56,188 nt of DNA from Verrucomicrobiia bacterium (lineage in GTDB: Bacteria > Verrucomicrobiota > Verrucomicrobiia > JADLBR01), in contig JADLBR010000036.1 of NCBI GenBank assembly GCA_020847615.1, positions 1-56,188 on the forward strand, in the 5' to 3' direction. Below the pieces are notes generated by a model that saw nothing but the letters and a program-made list of their open reading frames with translations, had not been told where the DNA came from and made no database searches. This document shows positions 25,722 through 33,593 of the stretch, piece after piece. Each line of letters opens with the position of its first letter. Position 1 is the first letter of the stretch. Position numbers and translations under genes: made by a program.

Positions 25722-25860
25722 CCAAAGCGGTGCGCGGACGCACCGCACTCCAAAGGCCTTTGGCCGAAATGTCGCGGCGCCGAGGGTGTCCGCGCGACCC
25801 TGGAATGCGCTATCATGGCGCGCGCAGCGCTGTGTGTGCGGTGCGTCCCGGCACCGCTTT
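25722..25860. repeat. Paired inverted-repeat (REP/BIME-like) element, copy 2
   Basis: The left arm at 25722-25756 holds a perfect hairpin GCGGTGCG/CGCACCGC with loop CGGA. The right arm at about 25831-25860 is an inverted, slightly diverged copy (GCGGTGCGTCC, then GCACCGCTTT). It fills most of the gap between the rhamnosidase and beta-helix genes and ends 9 bp before the stop of the latter. Confidence 0.75.
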
Positions 25861-25868
25861 AGCCCCCC

Positions 25869-27866
25869 TCACCGGAACTCGTTCTTGTCCGACTTCACGC
25901 CGCCGCAATTCTCCATGACGATCGGCTTTGCCGGCGCCTTGGTCGCCCGCGCCGGTCTCGCCCCGCCGATGATGCGGTTGCCCCGGACGATGGAATCGGC
26001 CACGTCGCGGAGCAGCATCGCGGGGAACGGGAAATCCCGGATCTCGTTGTCCTCGATCAGGAGATTGCGCTGCAGCCGGTCGCCGCCCGATTTGAAAATC
26101 GTGGCCCAGATGGCGGCGTGCTCGCGGTCGAGGCGCCCGCAGCCCAGGATGCGGTTGCCTCGAACGACGTAGTTCTCCGCGGCGAGCCCCTCGAATGGCG
26201 AGTTCCAGAATTCCACCCCGCCGCCGCCCAGCCCCTCGAAAGTGTTGCGCTCGATGAGGCCGCCATCGCCCTTGGCCAGCACGCCGATGCGACGGCCGTT
26301 GCGCGCGATGTTGTTCCGAAACACGAACCCGTTGCACATCCGGCTGGCGTTGTAGACCTCGGTGACCTCCGCGTTGCCCTGCGCCGCATAGCCCAACCCC
26401 TTCGCCGGCATCAGGCGTCCGGCCGTGATGCCCTTGACGTCGCGATCCACCGTGACCTCGATCGCCTTCTCTTGCGGGACCGCCGAGACGACCCTGGCCT
26501 CCGCCACCAGGGAGCCCGTGCTCCGCTGGAAGAACTGCACCCGGTCGCCGGGCCGCATGTCCAGGTTGGCCTCTTTGCCAAATTGGTCGTATGGCTGGTG
26601 CAGATTGATGATCAGCTTGTTCGGCGCGGGCTGCTCCGCCACGGCCATCGCGTAACCGTTGACGTGGCACACGTCGTCGCCGCAGTTCTCAAAGAGGCAG
26701 CCTTCGATCCAGGGCCCTGTCCGCGCGTTGTGGTGGTTGTTGCCGCCATTGTTCACGGAGAGCGCCCGGCCCGCCTTGCGCTCGAGGTGCACCCGGAGGA
26801 TGGCGTGGCGATCGGAATAGAAGGAGCCGAGGCATTCGTTCGCCGCGCTGCGGAGCGTCAGGTCATAGAAAATGATATCCTCCCCGCCAAAGACCCCCGC
26901 CCCGTGGCCCCCCGCCGCATCATACCACCGCGGGTCCAGGATATAGATATCGCCGGCGGAGAGCAGCGAGGCGGTCTTCGCCCTCTCGAAGCGGAAGCGG
27001 AAGCGTCTCCCCTCCACCCGCTCGACGCCCTTGTGTTCCACCACGAGCGGGATGCCCCGCTTCATGGCGAAGCCGTCGGCCTCCGTGACGACCATGCCCT
27101 TCGTGTCGCGCGCGAACGCCGGATACGCATCGGGCAACGCGTGGCCGGCGAGGACCTCCGCGTCGATCGTCCCGCCCTTCGCGTCCACCGCCACCACCCG
27201 ACCCGCGGTGTACGCCGGCGGATCGAAATCAAACACAAAGCCCTTCACCATCACGCGCCGGCAGTTCGCCAGATGCACGAGGCTCACCGGATGCGTGAAG
27301 GTCACCCCCGAGCCACCCCCGTCGATGATCAGATCGTCCGCCTTCGCGAATGCGATGAACTCGCGATCCTCGCCGGGATCGAGCCGGTACTCGGCCCTCT
27401 CGAACACCACCCGGCACGGGGTGTTGCTCGCCGCCGCGGCGAACGTCTCCTTGACCTGAGCCCAATTCGCGCCCGCCGCCACCCGCAGGACGCGCTCCGG
27501 CGGCCGCACCGAAAACTCCCGCGCCGCCGACCAGGCCCCGCGCCGACCCCCCGCGTCCACCCCCGCCACGCGCCACCAGTAATCGCCGGGCGCCAGCTCC
27601 TTATCCGGCACGTACCACCGGATCACCGCCGCGATCCGGTCCTCATCCACCACCTGGCGAAACGCCTCGTCCCGCGCGATCTGGATGTCGTACGACGACA
27701 TGTTCCCCGGCGTCGCCGGCCATTCGCCGGCCCACCGGAAATTCGGGATGCCCAGCGTCAGCGCAGCCCCTTCGTTGGGCCAGACCGGCTCCGGGGGTCC
27801 CACCGCCCGCGCTGCAAGCGCCGGCGATAGCGCGATCGCAAAAACGAGCGGGACAGATTTCCTCAT
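25869..27866 (-). CDS. Secreted right-handed beta-helix protein with FN3-like N-terminal domain (GH110-like architecture)
   Basis: The start at 27866 (MRKSVPLVFAIALSPALAARA) is supported by GGGGAGATCTCCGGAGC upstream and by a 4-bp ATGA overlap with the small gene before it. Residues 28-121 look like a fibronectin-III-type sandwich (FRWAGEWPATPGN to FSVRPPERV). Residues 125-660 form a parallel beta-helix. NCGDDVCHVNGY (D397, D398) followed by MRPGDRVQFFQRSTGSLV recalls the DD-x-x-x-x-HG core and inserted barrel of GH110 alpha-galactosidases; this assignment is inference. The protein at 40957 shares the layout. It is probably an exo-glycosidase or epimerase-type enzyme on a galactose-like sugar. 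Confidence 0.75.
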   Translation of the reverse strand: MRKSVPLVFAIALSPALAARAVGPPEPVWPNEGAALTLGIPNFRWAGEWPATPGNMSSYDIQIARDEAFRQVVDEDRIAAVIRWYVPDKELAPGDYWWRVAGVDAGGRRGAWSAAREFSVRPPERVLRVAAGANWAQVKETFAAAASNTPCRVVFERAEYRLDPGEDREFIAFAKADDLIIDGGGSGVTFTHPVSLVHLANCRRVMVKGFVFDFDPPAYTAGRVVAVDAKGGTIDAEVLAGHALPDAYPAFARDTKGMVVTEADGFAMKRGIPLVVEHKGVERVEGRRFRFRFERAKTASLLSAGDIYILDPRWYDAAGGHGAGVFGGEDIIFYDLTLRSAANECLGSFYSDRHAILRVHLERKAGRALSVNNGGNNHHNARTGPWIEGCLFENCGDDVCHVNGYAMAVAEQPAPNKLIINLHQPYDQFGKEANLDMRPGDRVQFFQRSTGSLVAEARVVSAVPQEKAIEVTVDRDVKGITAGRLMPAKGLGYAAQGNAEVTEVYNASRMCNGFVFRNNIARNGRRIGVLAKGDGGLIERNTFEGLGGGGVEFWNSPFEGLAAENYVVRGNRILGCGRLDREHAAIWATIFKSGGDRLQRNLLIEDNEIRDFPFPAMLLRDVADSIVRGNRIIGGARPARATKAPAKPIVMENCGGVKSDKNEFR

Positions 27867-28117
27867 GCTCCGGAGATCTCCCCCCGGATCACCTCCAGTT
27901 CCGCGCGCGGCTCGTCGTCGGCATGGGCGAGCTTCCCGGCGCGACGATACCAGTAGCGGCTGTTGCCGATGTCCCCCTCGATCTTGTGCAAGACCGCGTG
28001 GACCCATGATGCCGTCGCATCCTCCTCGTGCCGCTGAACCAGCCGGTGCGCGGCCTCCCACTCGTCGGCGAGGGCCAGATCGATGGCCTTCAAAATGTCA
28101 TCGTTCATGCGTTCCAT
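27863..28117 (-). CDS. Small conserved hypothetical protein (84 residues)
   Basis: A cytoplasmic, helical protein with no signal peptide. The core ILKAIDLALADEWEAAHRLVQ through HEEDATASWVHAVLHKIEGD and NSRYWYRRAGK matches a small family seen in many bacteria, with an invariant-looking 'W-x-HA-x-LH-x-x-EGD-x-x-N-x-RYWYRRA' pattern. The two helical hairpins may form a TPR-like fold. Its function is not known to me. An ATG at 28108 (MNDDILKA) is an alternative start with GGAA upstream. The stop overlaps the start of the beta-helix gene by 4 bp, so both are made from one transcript. Confidence 0.8.
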   Translation of the reverse strand: MERMNDDILKAIDLALADEWEAAHRLVQRHEEDATASWVHAVLHKIEGDIGNSRYWYRRAGKLAHADDEPRAELEVIRGEISGA

Positions 28118-28189
28118 CTAGCAGCCCATCGGACCTGGTAAAGTCCGACAGATCTCTTGAGTGGCCGCGGGCGCGTTGAGCGCATCAGG

Positions 28190-29284
28190 TCAGAAGTTCT
28201 CTCGGATGGCCTCCAGCCTCATGTGACCCTCCCCGCGCGTCGGGGCCACGATCCCGCCCTCGCCGAACTCGTTCCACGCGTAAATGGTGAAGGCGGGCTG
28301 GCAGGTGCCGTCCGCGCGCGGCAGGCCGAGGCGCGGGTATTTCTTAAAATCGTCTTTGATCGCCCGGAGTTCCGCGGCCCACTCCTCGCGCGTGGGAAAC
28401 GCGAAGAAGGTGCGATGAGGGTCGTCGGCTTTCGGGTGTGTCCACGGCCGGGGGTTCCATCCCGCGGCGAGATACGGCACCCACGGAATGGGGTCCTCCG
28501 CGTGCGAAGCGCGCCCCGCCCGCGCCACCCCGGCGAGCACGGAGTAGGGGTACTCCTCCTCCCGCGGCCCGGCATCGGGAACGCTCATGTACGTCGCGGT
28601 GAAATCGAACAGCTTCGCGACCGGGTGGGCCGGTTTCACGGCGTTGGCGGCCATGATCCCGCCACCGATGCACACCTCGCCCAGTCCCGCACTGCGCGCG
28701 GACGCGCGGAGGGCCTCCAGCCTCCGGCGGCAAAGATCCGGATCGCGATCGTGCGTCCGCAGAAACTGGTCGGCCCCGTGGACCTTGAAGATCGGTCGGC
28801 CATCGACGCGCAGATAGCTGGGATGCCGCATCGCCGCCACCCAGGTCTCCACGCACGAGGCCCACTCCACATCGTTCGTGGCCCGGAACACCGTCGCGTT
28901 GCAATACTCGATCATGAACCGCATCCGACCCGAATTTTTCGACGCGAGGAAACAGTCCAGCCCGCGGTTCAGCAGTCTCCCCGTCTTCTCGTGCGGCGTG
29001 CCTGGGCGCGGGAAATACCAGAGGATCGAGAAGAAATCGACACCGTGGTCCGCGGCGGCGGCGATCTCCCGGTCCATGGTGGGCTGATCGTTGTATTCTC
29101 CGAGAAGGGGAACGCGTTCGGCGAATTGCGGCCTCCAGTCCGGCTCGTTGGTGGACCAGCCCTTCCCGTGCCATTTGTTGGGGAGCGATTCCCACCAGCC
29201 CGCGAAGTAATTCACGCCGACCAGGACGCGTCCGGCATCACTCGGTTCCTCGGCGGCCGCCCCGCGCGTGAGGCACAGCGCCAT
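28190..29284 (-). CDS. Secreted GH99-like / WbsX-type TIM-barrel protein
   Basis: VLVGVNYFAGWWESLPNKWHG, GEYNDQPTMDREIAAAADHG and VDFFSILWYFPRPG are typical of the 'glycoside hydrolase 99-like / glycosyltransferase WbsX' group. FTIYAWNEFGEGGIVAPT near the end carries the conserved NE pair. An alpha-mannan-type endo-activity is known for true GH99, but this subgroup is uncharacterised. Start uncertain: the frame stays open to 29521, but only ATG 29284 (MALCLTRGAAAEE) or TTG 29293 gives even a short leader, and no clear ribosome-binding site is seen. The 158-bp gap upstream contains only short GGGACGCA direct repeats. Confidence 0.75.
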   Translation of the reverse strand: MALCLTRGAAAEEPSDAGRVLVGVNYFAGWWESLPNKWHGKGWSTNEPDWRPQFAERVPLLGEYNDQPTMDREIAAAADHGVDFFSILWYFPRPGTPHEKTGRLLNRGLDCFLASKNSGRMRFMIEYCNATVFRATNDVEWASCVETWVAAMRHPSYLRVDGRPIFKVHGADQFLRTHDRDPDLCRRRLEALRASARSAGLGEVCIGGGIMAANAVKPAHPVAKLFDFTATYMSVPDAGPREEEYPYSVLAGVARAGRASHAEDPIPWVPYLAAGWNPRPWTHPKADDPHRTFFAFPTREEWAAELRAIKDDFKKYPRLGLPRADGTCQPAFTIYAWNEFGEGGIVAPTRGEGHMRLEAIRENF

Positions 29285-29442
29285 CGCGATCAAGATGCTA
29301 GCGACATCCCGAAAATGGAATCCTCCCGCAGGGACGCAGGGACGCGGTGGGGTTCTCGGAGGACTCGGCGGCTTGGCGAGAGGAATCCTCGTTTGTCGGC
29401 GGCGCCCCTCCCGGGGGGCTTGGAGTCTGGGTCGAGCTGCGC

Positions 29443-30240
29443 TCACGGATTCAGAGAATACACCTTTAGGTGGCCGTACTCGCAACGGGCCGTGTGCCCC
29501 ATCTGGCGCAGGCCGATCCACCCGGGGTGTGTCCAGATGGGGCCGTGTGTCTTGCCGTCGTCGTCGAACGCGACGGAGATGATGTCGTCGACCATCATGC
29601 GGATCGTGCCCCCCTTCTTGTATACGCGGATGGTCTGGAAAGCCTCGGGCGGCCCGCCGACCAAGAGATCGGGACCCGTGGCTACCAGCGCAAAGCCCTT
29701 GTTCTTGCGCAAATTGGCGGTGCCGCGATCGCCGGCCCAGTACGAGATGTGGTAGTTGTTCAGGTCGCCGCTGTGGTATTGAGCGAAGAGCCCGTTGCGG
29801 GCCTGCAGCGCCGGATCGAAGATGCTCTCGCCGCCGATGCCGCGCGCGTTGAAGAAAACGATGTTCAGGCCCCGCTTTCTGTCGCGGGGCCGAACGCTGA
29901 ACTCCAGCAGGAAATCAGCGGGCATCTCCCGCGCGAGCCAGCACACGAGGTGGTTGTCGGTGGGTGCGGGCCTCTCGCCACCCGCGTCGCTCTCCAGCAC
30001 GAGTTTCCCGTCCTCGATCCCCATCCGCCTGCCGCCCTCGAGTCTCCAGTCCCCAAGCGCGGAGGCATCGTCGAAGGTCGTCTCGTAGACGGGATGCGCC
30101 CAATTGATGTCCCCGGGCGCGAAGCGCTGGCCGACGGCGGGATGGGGCGGGGGTTCCGGTCCTCCAGCCTGGCCCGATGAGGCAAACAGCGCCACATGCA
30201 CCGCGACGACCGGTATCGAGAAGAGACTCTTCATCATCAC
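29443..30240 (-). CDS. Secreted DUF1961-family protein
   Basis: A 265-residue protein with a leader (MMMKSLFSIPVVAVHVALFASSGQA). The body has the DUF1961 hallmarks YETTFDDASALGDWRLEGG, LNIVFFNARGIGGESIFD, QYHSGDLNNYHISYWAGDR and TANLRKNKGF. A jelly-roll, concanavalin-like fold is expected. Such proteins recur in PVC polysaccharide clusters and probably bind or cleave glycans; no reaction is established to my knowledge. It is placed between the FAD oxidoreductase (upstream, 81-bp gap) and the GH99-like gene. Confidence 0.85.
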   Translation of the reverse strand: MMMKSLFSIPVVAVHVALFASSGQAGGPEPPPHPAVGQRFAPGDINWAHPVYETTFDDASALGDWRLEGGRRMGIEDGKLVLESDAGGERPAPTDNHLVCWLAREMPADFLLEFSVRPRDRKRGLNIVFFNARGIGGESIFDPALQARNGLFAQYHSGDLNNYHISYWAGDRGTANLRKNKGFALVATGPDLLVGGPPEAFQTIRVYKKGGTIRMMVDDIISVAFDDDGKTHGPIWTHPGWIGLRQMGHTARCEYGHLKVYSLNP

Positions 30241-30321
30241 CGCGACGCCATCTTGTCGTTGGCGCGCCGGGATTCAACGATCGAGTGCCGCACCATGCCG
30301 GCGGCATCGTGCGGCCCAGTT

Positions 30322-32280
30322 TCACGGCGTGGCCGCATCATGGGGAACACGCTTCCTGGCCCAGTCGGGATGCTCCACCTTGTACGCTTGGAACGCGTCG
30401 TATTCTGCGGCGCTGATGCGACCGTCCTTGTCCGTGTCAATGACCGGGAAGAGCCACTCCCAGCCCGGTTTGCCCGAGATCCACTCGCTTCGCGCGACAA
30501 GTTGATCGGCGTCATCGTCGCAGTGCTCCAGTAGCGACGAGAACGTCAGGGGTCCCGCGGCGACCCCGGCCCCCGCTCTCGGCTTTTCCGGAACCGGACC
30601 ATCCCATGCGAGTTTCTGGCCCGCTCGTTCCAGGGCCCGCCGGAAGGCGGCAGGGTCGATCCGCTGTACGGCGACTCCCTCGCCGATAGCGCGCACCGCG
30701 GCGATGCCCGCCGATTCGCCACAGATCATAAACACGGGCTCCATGCGCGCCGAGGCGTAACCGAGATGTGAGGCGGAAAAACAGACGGGCACCAGGAGGT
30801 TTGCGCACTCGTCCTCGCGCGGGGTGATGGCCCGATACGGTATCGGGTAGGGCACGTCCGTGGGACCGCGACTCCCGCCCACGAACATCTTGCCCTCGAT
30901 GCCCACCCACACCGCGCCGTCGCGCCGGAACCAGATTCGTCGGGCGGGATACGTGTCGATGCCATATTGCGCCAGGCCGATTGGGTCGTCGATCCGCACC
31001 CGGTTGTAAACGTCATGGGCCGTGATCGTGTAGCGCCCGACGAGTCGTCGCGCGACCCTTATATATAGCTGGTGAGGCCATCCCCCGGTATCGGGATGGA
31101 AGCGCCCATCCAGCCCGGTCGCGGCAATGCGGCGGCGGAATGCCTCGGGCACCCGGGGATCGGCGCCCATGAACGCGTGCAGTCCCCTCAGATAATCCTG
31201 GTGTTGCTTCCACACCCGCGCCTTCGCGGCGTCGTCGCCCGCCGCATAGAGGTGGCTGATGCCAACCGGCGCCATCGAAAACAACGACTCGCGGTGATAG
31301 TTCCATTCGCCGGAATTCAACCACCCTGGAAAGATCCGCCCCAAACGCCCAAAGAGTTCCCCCTCATCCGGGATCGTCCGGACCAGGAATTCGACGTAGC
31401 GGCCGACCAGCTCAAAATCTCTCGGGTCATAATTCTCGGGCGGCGTCAGGGGGATGCGATGTGCGGGATCATCCGTGGTGTAATAGCGATAATTGTAGGC
31501 CTGCGTGTATCCGTCCGCCGCGCCGAACGCTTTGCCGTGGTCGTTCTCCACCCACTTCAGCAACCCGCTCTCGGGATCGCCCGGGACGACGAACGGATCG
31601 ATCGGGGCCTCCTCCATCGGCGGTTGAACCCCCGCCGCCCCTTCGCCGAACTCCGCGGAGGACTCGCGCCCCACCCGCCACGACACGCCCGCGCGCGCCA
31701 TCAGGTCGCCCTCGTAGCTGGCGTCGATGAAAACCCCGGCGGCGACCCGCAGGGCACCCCGGGCCTCCGGTTCAGCGACGGGGCAACCCAGGGCATCGAA
31801 CGGTGCCCGATCGAACACGGCCGCCCCGATTGCCGGGCCGCGCTTATCGCATGCCGCGATGCGGTGCTCAAAAATCACCGGGATACCATGGGTCTCCAGC
31901 AGTCGCTCGAAATCTCGGCGCACCTCGTCGGGGCTCATCCTGCCAAGGGCTCCCTTCTTCAGGCGATCGCCGTCCCATTCGGGGCTACCCAGCGTCCGGA
32001 GCAGTTCGCGGGCCAGTCCCCCCGTGGCGGCGTAATTGGGGCAATCCTGCATCGGTTTCAAGCCCGCCCCAAGCATGCCACCCACCCACCGGCTCGGTTC
32101 CACGACCACCACGCTCCGCCCCTCGCGCCGCACCGAGACGGCCGCCAGGATGCCCCCGGGCGTGGCGCCATACACGCAGACGTCAGCGGTTTCTGCGCGC
32201 GGCGCCGCCCCCCTCGAGAATAGGGACGACACCACGAGAAGCGGCACGGCCAAGACACACGGGCGCAGATGGCGATCCAT
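30322..32280 (-). CDS. Secreted FAD-dependent oxidoreductase with C-terminal EF-hand pair
   Basis: A 652-residue flavoprotein of the FAD_oxidored type. After a signal peptide (LAVPLLVVSSLFSRGAAPRA) comes the dinucleotide-binding fold TADVCVYGATPGGILAAVS, EPSRWVGGMLGAG and later MEPVFMICGESAGIAAVRAI. The same architecture is common among secreted PVC proteins of unknown substrate. Two EF-hand loops close the protein: about 588-599 (DDDADQLVARSE) and 615-626 (DTDKDGRISAAE). An oxidase or dehydrogenase acting on released sugars is possible. A Sec-type leader on a flavoprotein raises the question of where FAD is inserted. It is followed by the DUF1961 gene. Confidence 0.85.
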   Translation of the reverse strand: MDRHLRPCVLAVPLLVVSSLFSRGAAPRAETADVCVYGATPGGILAAVSVRREGRSVVVVEPSRWVGGMLGAGLKPMQDCPNYAATGGLARELLRTLGSPEWDGDRLKKGALGRMSPDEVRRDFERLLETHGIPVIFEHRIAACDKRGPAIGAAVFDRAPFDALGCPVAEPEARGALRVAAGVFIDASYEGDLMARAGVSWRVGRESSAEFGEGAAGVQPPMEEAPIDPFVVPGDPESGLLKWVENDHGKAFGAADGYTQAYNYRYYTTDDPAHRIPLTPPENYDPRDFELVGRYVEFLVRTIPDEGELFGRLGRIFPGWLNSGEWNYHRESLFSMAPVGISHLYAAGDDAAKARVWKQHQDYLRGLHAFMGADPRVPEAFRRRIAATGLDGRFHPDTGGWPHQLYIRVARRLVGRYTITAHDVYNRVRIDDPIGLAQYGIDTYPARRIWFRRDGAVWVGIEGKMFVGGSRGPTDVPYPIPYRAITPREDECANLLVPVCFSASHLGYASARMEPVFMICGESAGIAAVRAIGEGVAVQRIDPAAFRRALERAGQKLAWDGPVPEKPRAGAGVAAGPLTFSSLLEHCDDDADQLVARSEWISGKPGWEWLFPVIDTDKDGRISAAEYDAFQAYKVEHPDWARKRVPHDAATP

Positions 32281-32365
32281 TCAGGATTCGGAGGTTATCC
32301 CCAAATCGTGATCGGGGCAATAGCCTCCGGGTCTCTCCATCCATTCATGCCTGGCTCCAGATTTC

Positions 32366-32392
32366 AGCAGCCGAACGCGTCAGCGTTTGGCG
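32366..32392. repeat. Half copy of the cloverleaf repeat, reversed
   Basis: GCAGCCGAACGCGTCAGCG, then TTTGG matches one half of the cloverleaf with a single change, in the opposite orientation to the others. It lies in the 167-bp gap before the beta-propeller glycosidase. Confidence 0.6.
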
Positions 32393-32447
32393 CACGATCG
32401 CCCACGGCAGTCGGCCGCGTCCTGCCGTTTACCGTGCCCCGCGCCCG

Positions 32448-33419
32448 CTATTCTTCCTTCGGCCAGGCCCATGCCTTCAGATCGTCGCTCCAGGCGATGC
32501 CGATGCTGGCGAAACTGTCGAATCCACCGCGCGGGTCTTCCTCGGGAAAGTCCGAGCCGTGAAAGAACATCAGCGCCTTGCCGACGGCGGGCTCCTGGCG
32601 CAGATCCAGAACAAAACCGCCCGTCAGCCTCCCCTGCGCCCACGGCCAATGCGACTGCCCGAGCGTCAGCAGCCCCTCATCTCGCCACGCCCTCAGGTCC
32701 CGCGAGCGCTTGACCCCGATGCCGTTCGGCGGCGAATGGAACAGCACGTACTCGCCGCCATCGACGACGACGCACGCATTCTCACCCGCCGCGGTCCGCC
32801 CGTGGAAGGTCCAGTTCCTGAGATCGCGCGACCACGACATGCTCACCCCGTCCTGTTTGTAGAAGCACCACCACTTTCCAGGCTCGTCCTTGTCCTCGAT
32901 CAGGTAGGGGTCGATCATGCGCCCCATGCCCTCGCGGGGGACATCGGCCCCCTTGACGCGCAGCAGCTCCGGCTCTCCCCACGTCTCCAGATCCCGGCTG
33001 CGCATCGTCCAGATCCGCGAATCCCGGTTCCCGTATTTCTCGCCACTGGGCCTCGGGTACGTCTGCAGGCACAGGACCCACTCGCCTCCATGCCGCACGA
33101 TGTTGCCCGGGCTGCCATAGTTGAGCCGCTGATCGCGCGGGGTGAACACCTGGGGCGCGCCCCACGCCACGAGATCCCGGCTCTTGCTCCAGGCCAAGTA
33201 GGAAAATGGCCGCCCGTCCGGTTCGATCTTTACCAGGGTGAAGAACAGGCGAAACCACCCTTCGTGGTAGATCGCCGCCGGATCGCGATAGGCCGTCGCG
33301 GCATCGCCCCGAAACAGGATCGGGGATGCGATCGCGGGCAATGAGACCTTGGCCCCCGGTTCCGCGCCCGCCGCGGCGGATAGGCACAACGCGCAGATCG
33401 CGCCGATGACCGCTCTCAT
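32448..33419 (-). CDS. Secreted five-bladed beta-propeller glycosidase (GH43/GH32-like)
   Basis: The ATG at 33419 (MRAVIGAICALCLSAAAGAEP) gives a clear signal peptide; the frame upstream to 33536 reads into repeat sequence. Repeated blades of the kind 'AWSKSRDLVAWGAPQVF', 'WTMRSRDLETWGEPELL', 'SWSRDLRNWTFHG' and 'RSRDLRAWRDEGL' show the propeller. YRDPAAIYHEGWFRLFF supplies the usual first catalytic Asp (R-D-P). MGRMIDPYLIEDKDEPGKWW would be the central blade. The family (GH43, GH32, GH117 or GH130-like) is not resolved. The final FASIGIAWSDDLKAW is typical. It is followed by the cloverleaf-type gap before fucosidase 3. Confidence 0.75.
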   Translation of the reverse strand: MRAVIGAICALCLSAAAGAEPGAKVSLPAIASPILFRGDAATAYRDPAAIYHEGWFRLFFTLVKIEPDGRPFSYLAWSKSRDLVAWGAPQVFTPRDQRLNYGSPGNIVRHGGEWVLCLQTYPRPSGEKYGNRDSRIWTMRSRDLETWGEPELLRVKGADVPREGMGRMIDPYLIEDKDEPGKWWCFYKQDGVSMSWSRDLRNWTFHGRTAAGENACVVVDGGEYVLFHSPPNGIGVKRSRDLRAWRDEGLLTLGQSHWPWAQGRLTGGFVLDLRQEPAVGKALMFFHGSDFPEEDPRGGFDSFASIGIAWSDDLKAWAWPKEE

Positions 33420-33516
33420 GGCGCGCACCCGGTCGCGAAACCGACCGCCCCTCCAACGCGAGGGCGCCCGGCCTCGGGAATCACGGCGCGCCGGGCGCCA
33501 CCGCTCTTTGAGAATA

Positions 33517-33567
33517 TGGCCGAAGCCGTAAGGCATCTGGCGGCCGAAGCGCTCGCGCGTTCGGCCA
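33517..33567. repeat. Cloverleaf repeat with compensatory change
   Basis: The closing stem TGGCCGAA/TTCGGCCA (33517-33524, 33560-33567) is perfect and differs from the 22645 copy by a paired A-T to G-C swap. The arms are GCC/GGC with loop GTAA, a weakened second arm, and CGC/GCG with loop TCGC (GCGA on the minus strand, still GNRA). A tail (GATGCGATGTGTCAATTCTTGAGTCAG in part) runs into the stop of fucosidase 3. Confidence 0.8.
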
Positions 33568-33593
33568 CGGGATGCGATGTGTCAATTCTTGAG

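Noticed and set aside
25813-26670. A 285-codon minus-strand frame ending at 25813
   Set aside because: It is a shifted-frame shadow of the beta-helix gene 25869-27866, with no domain of its own.
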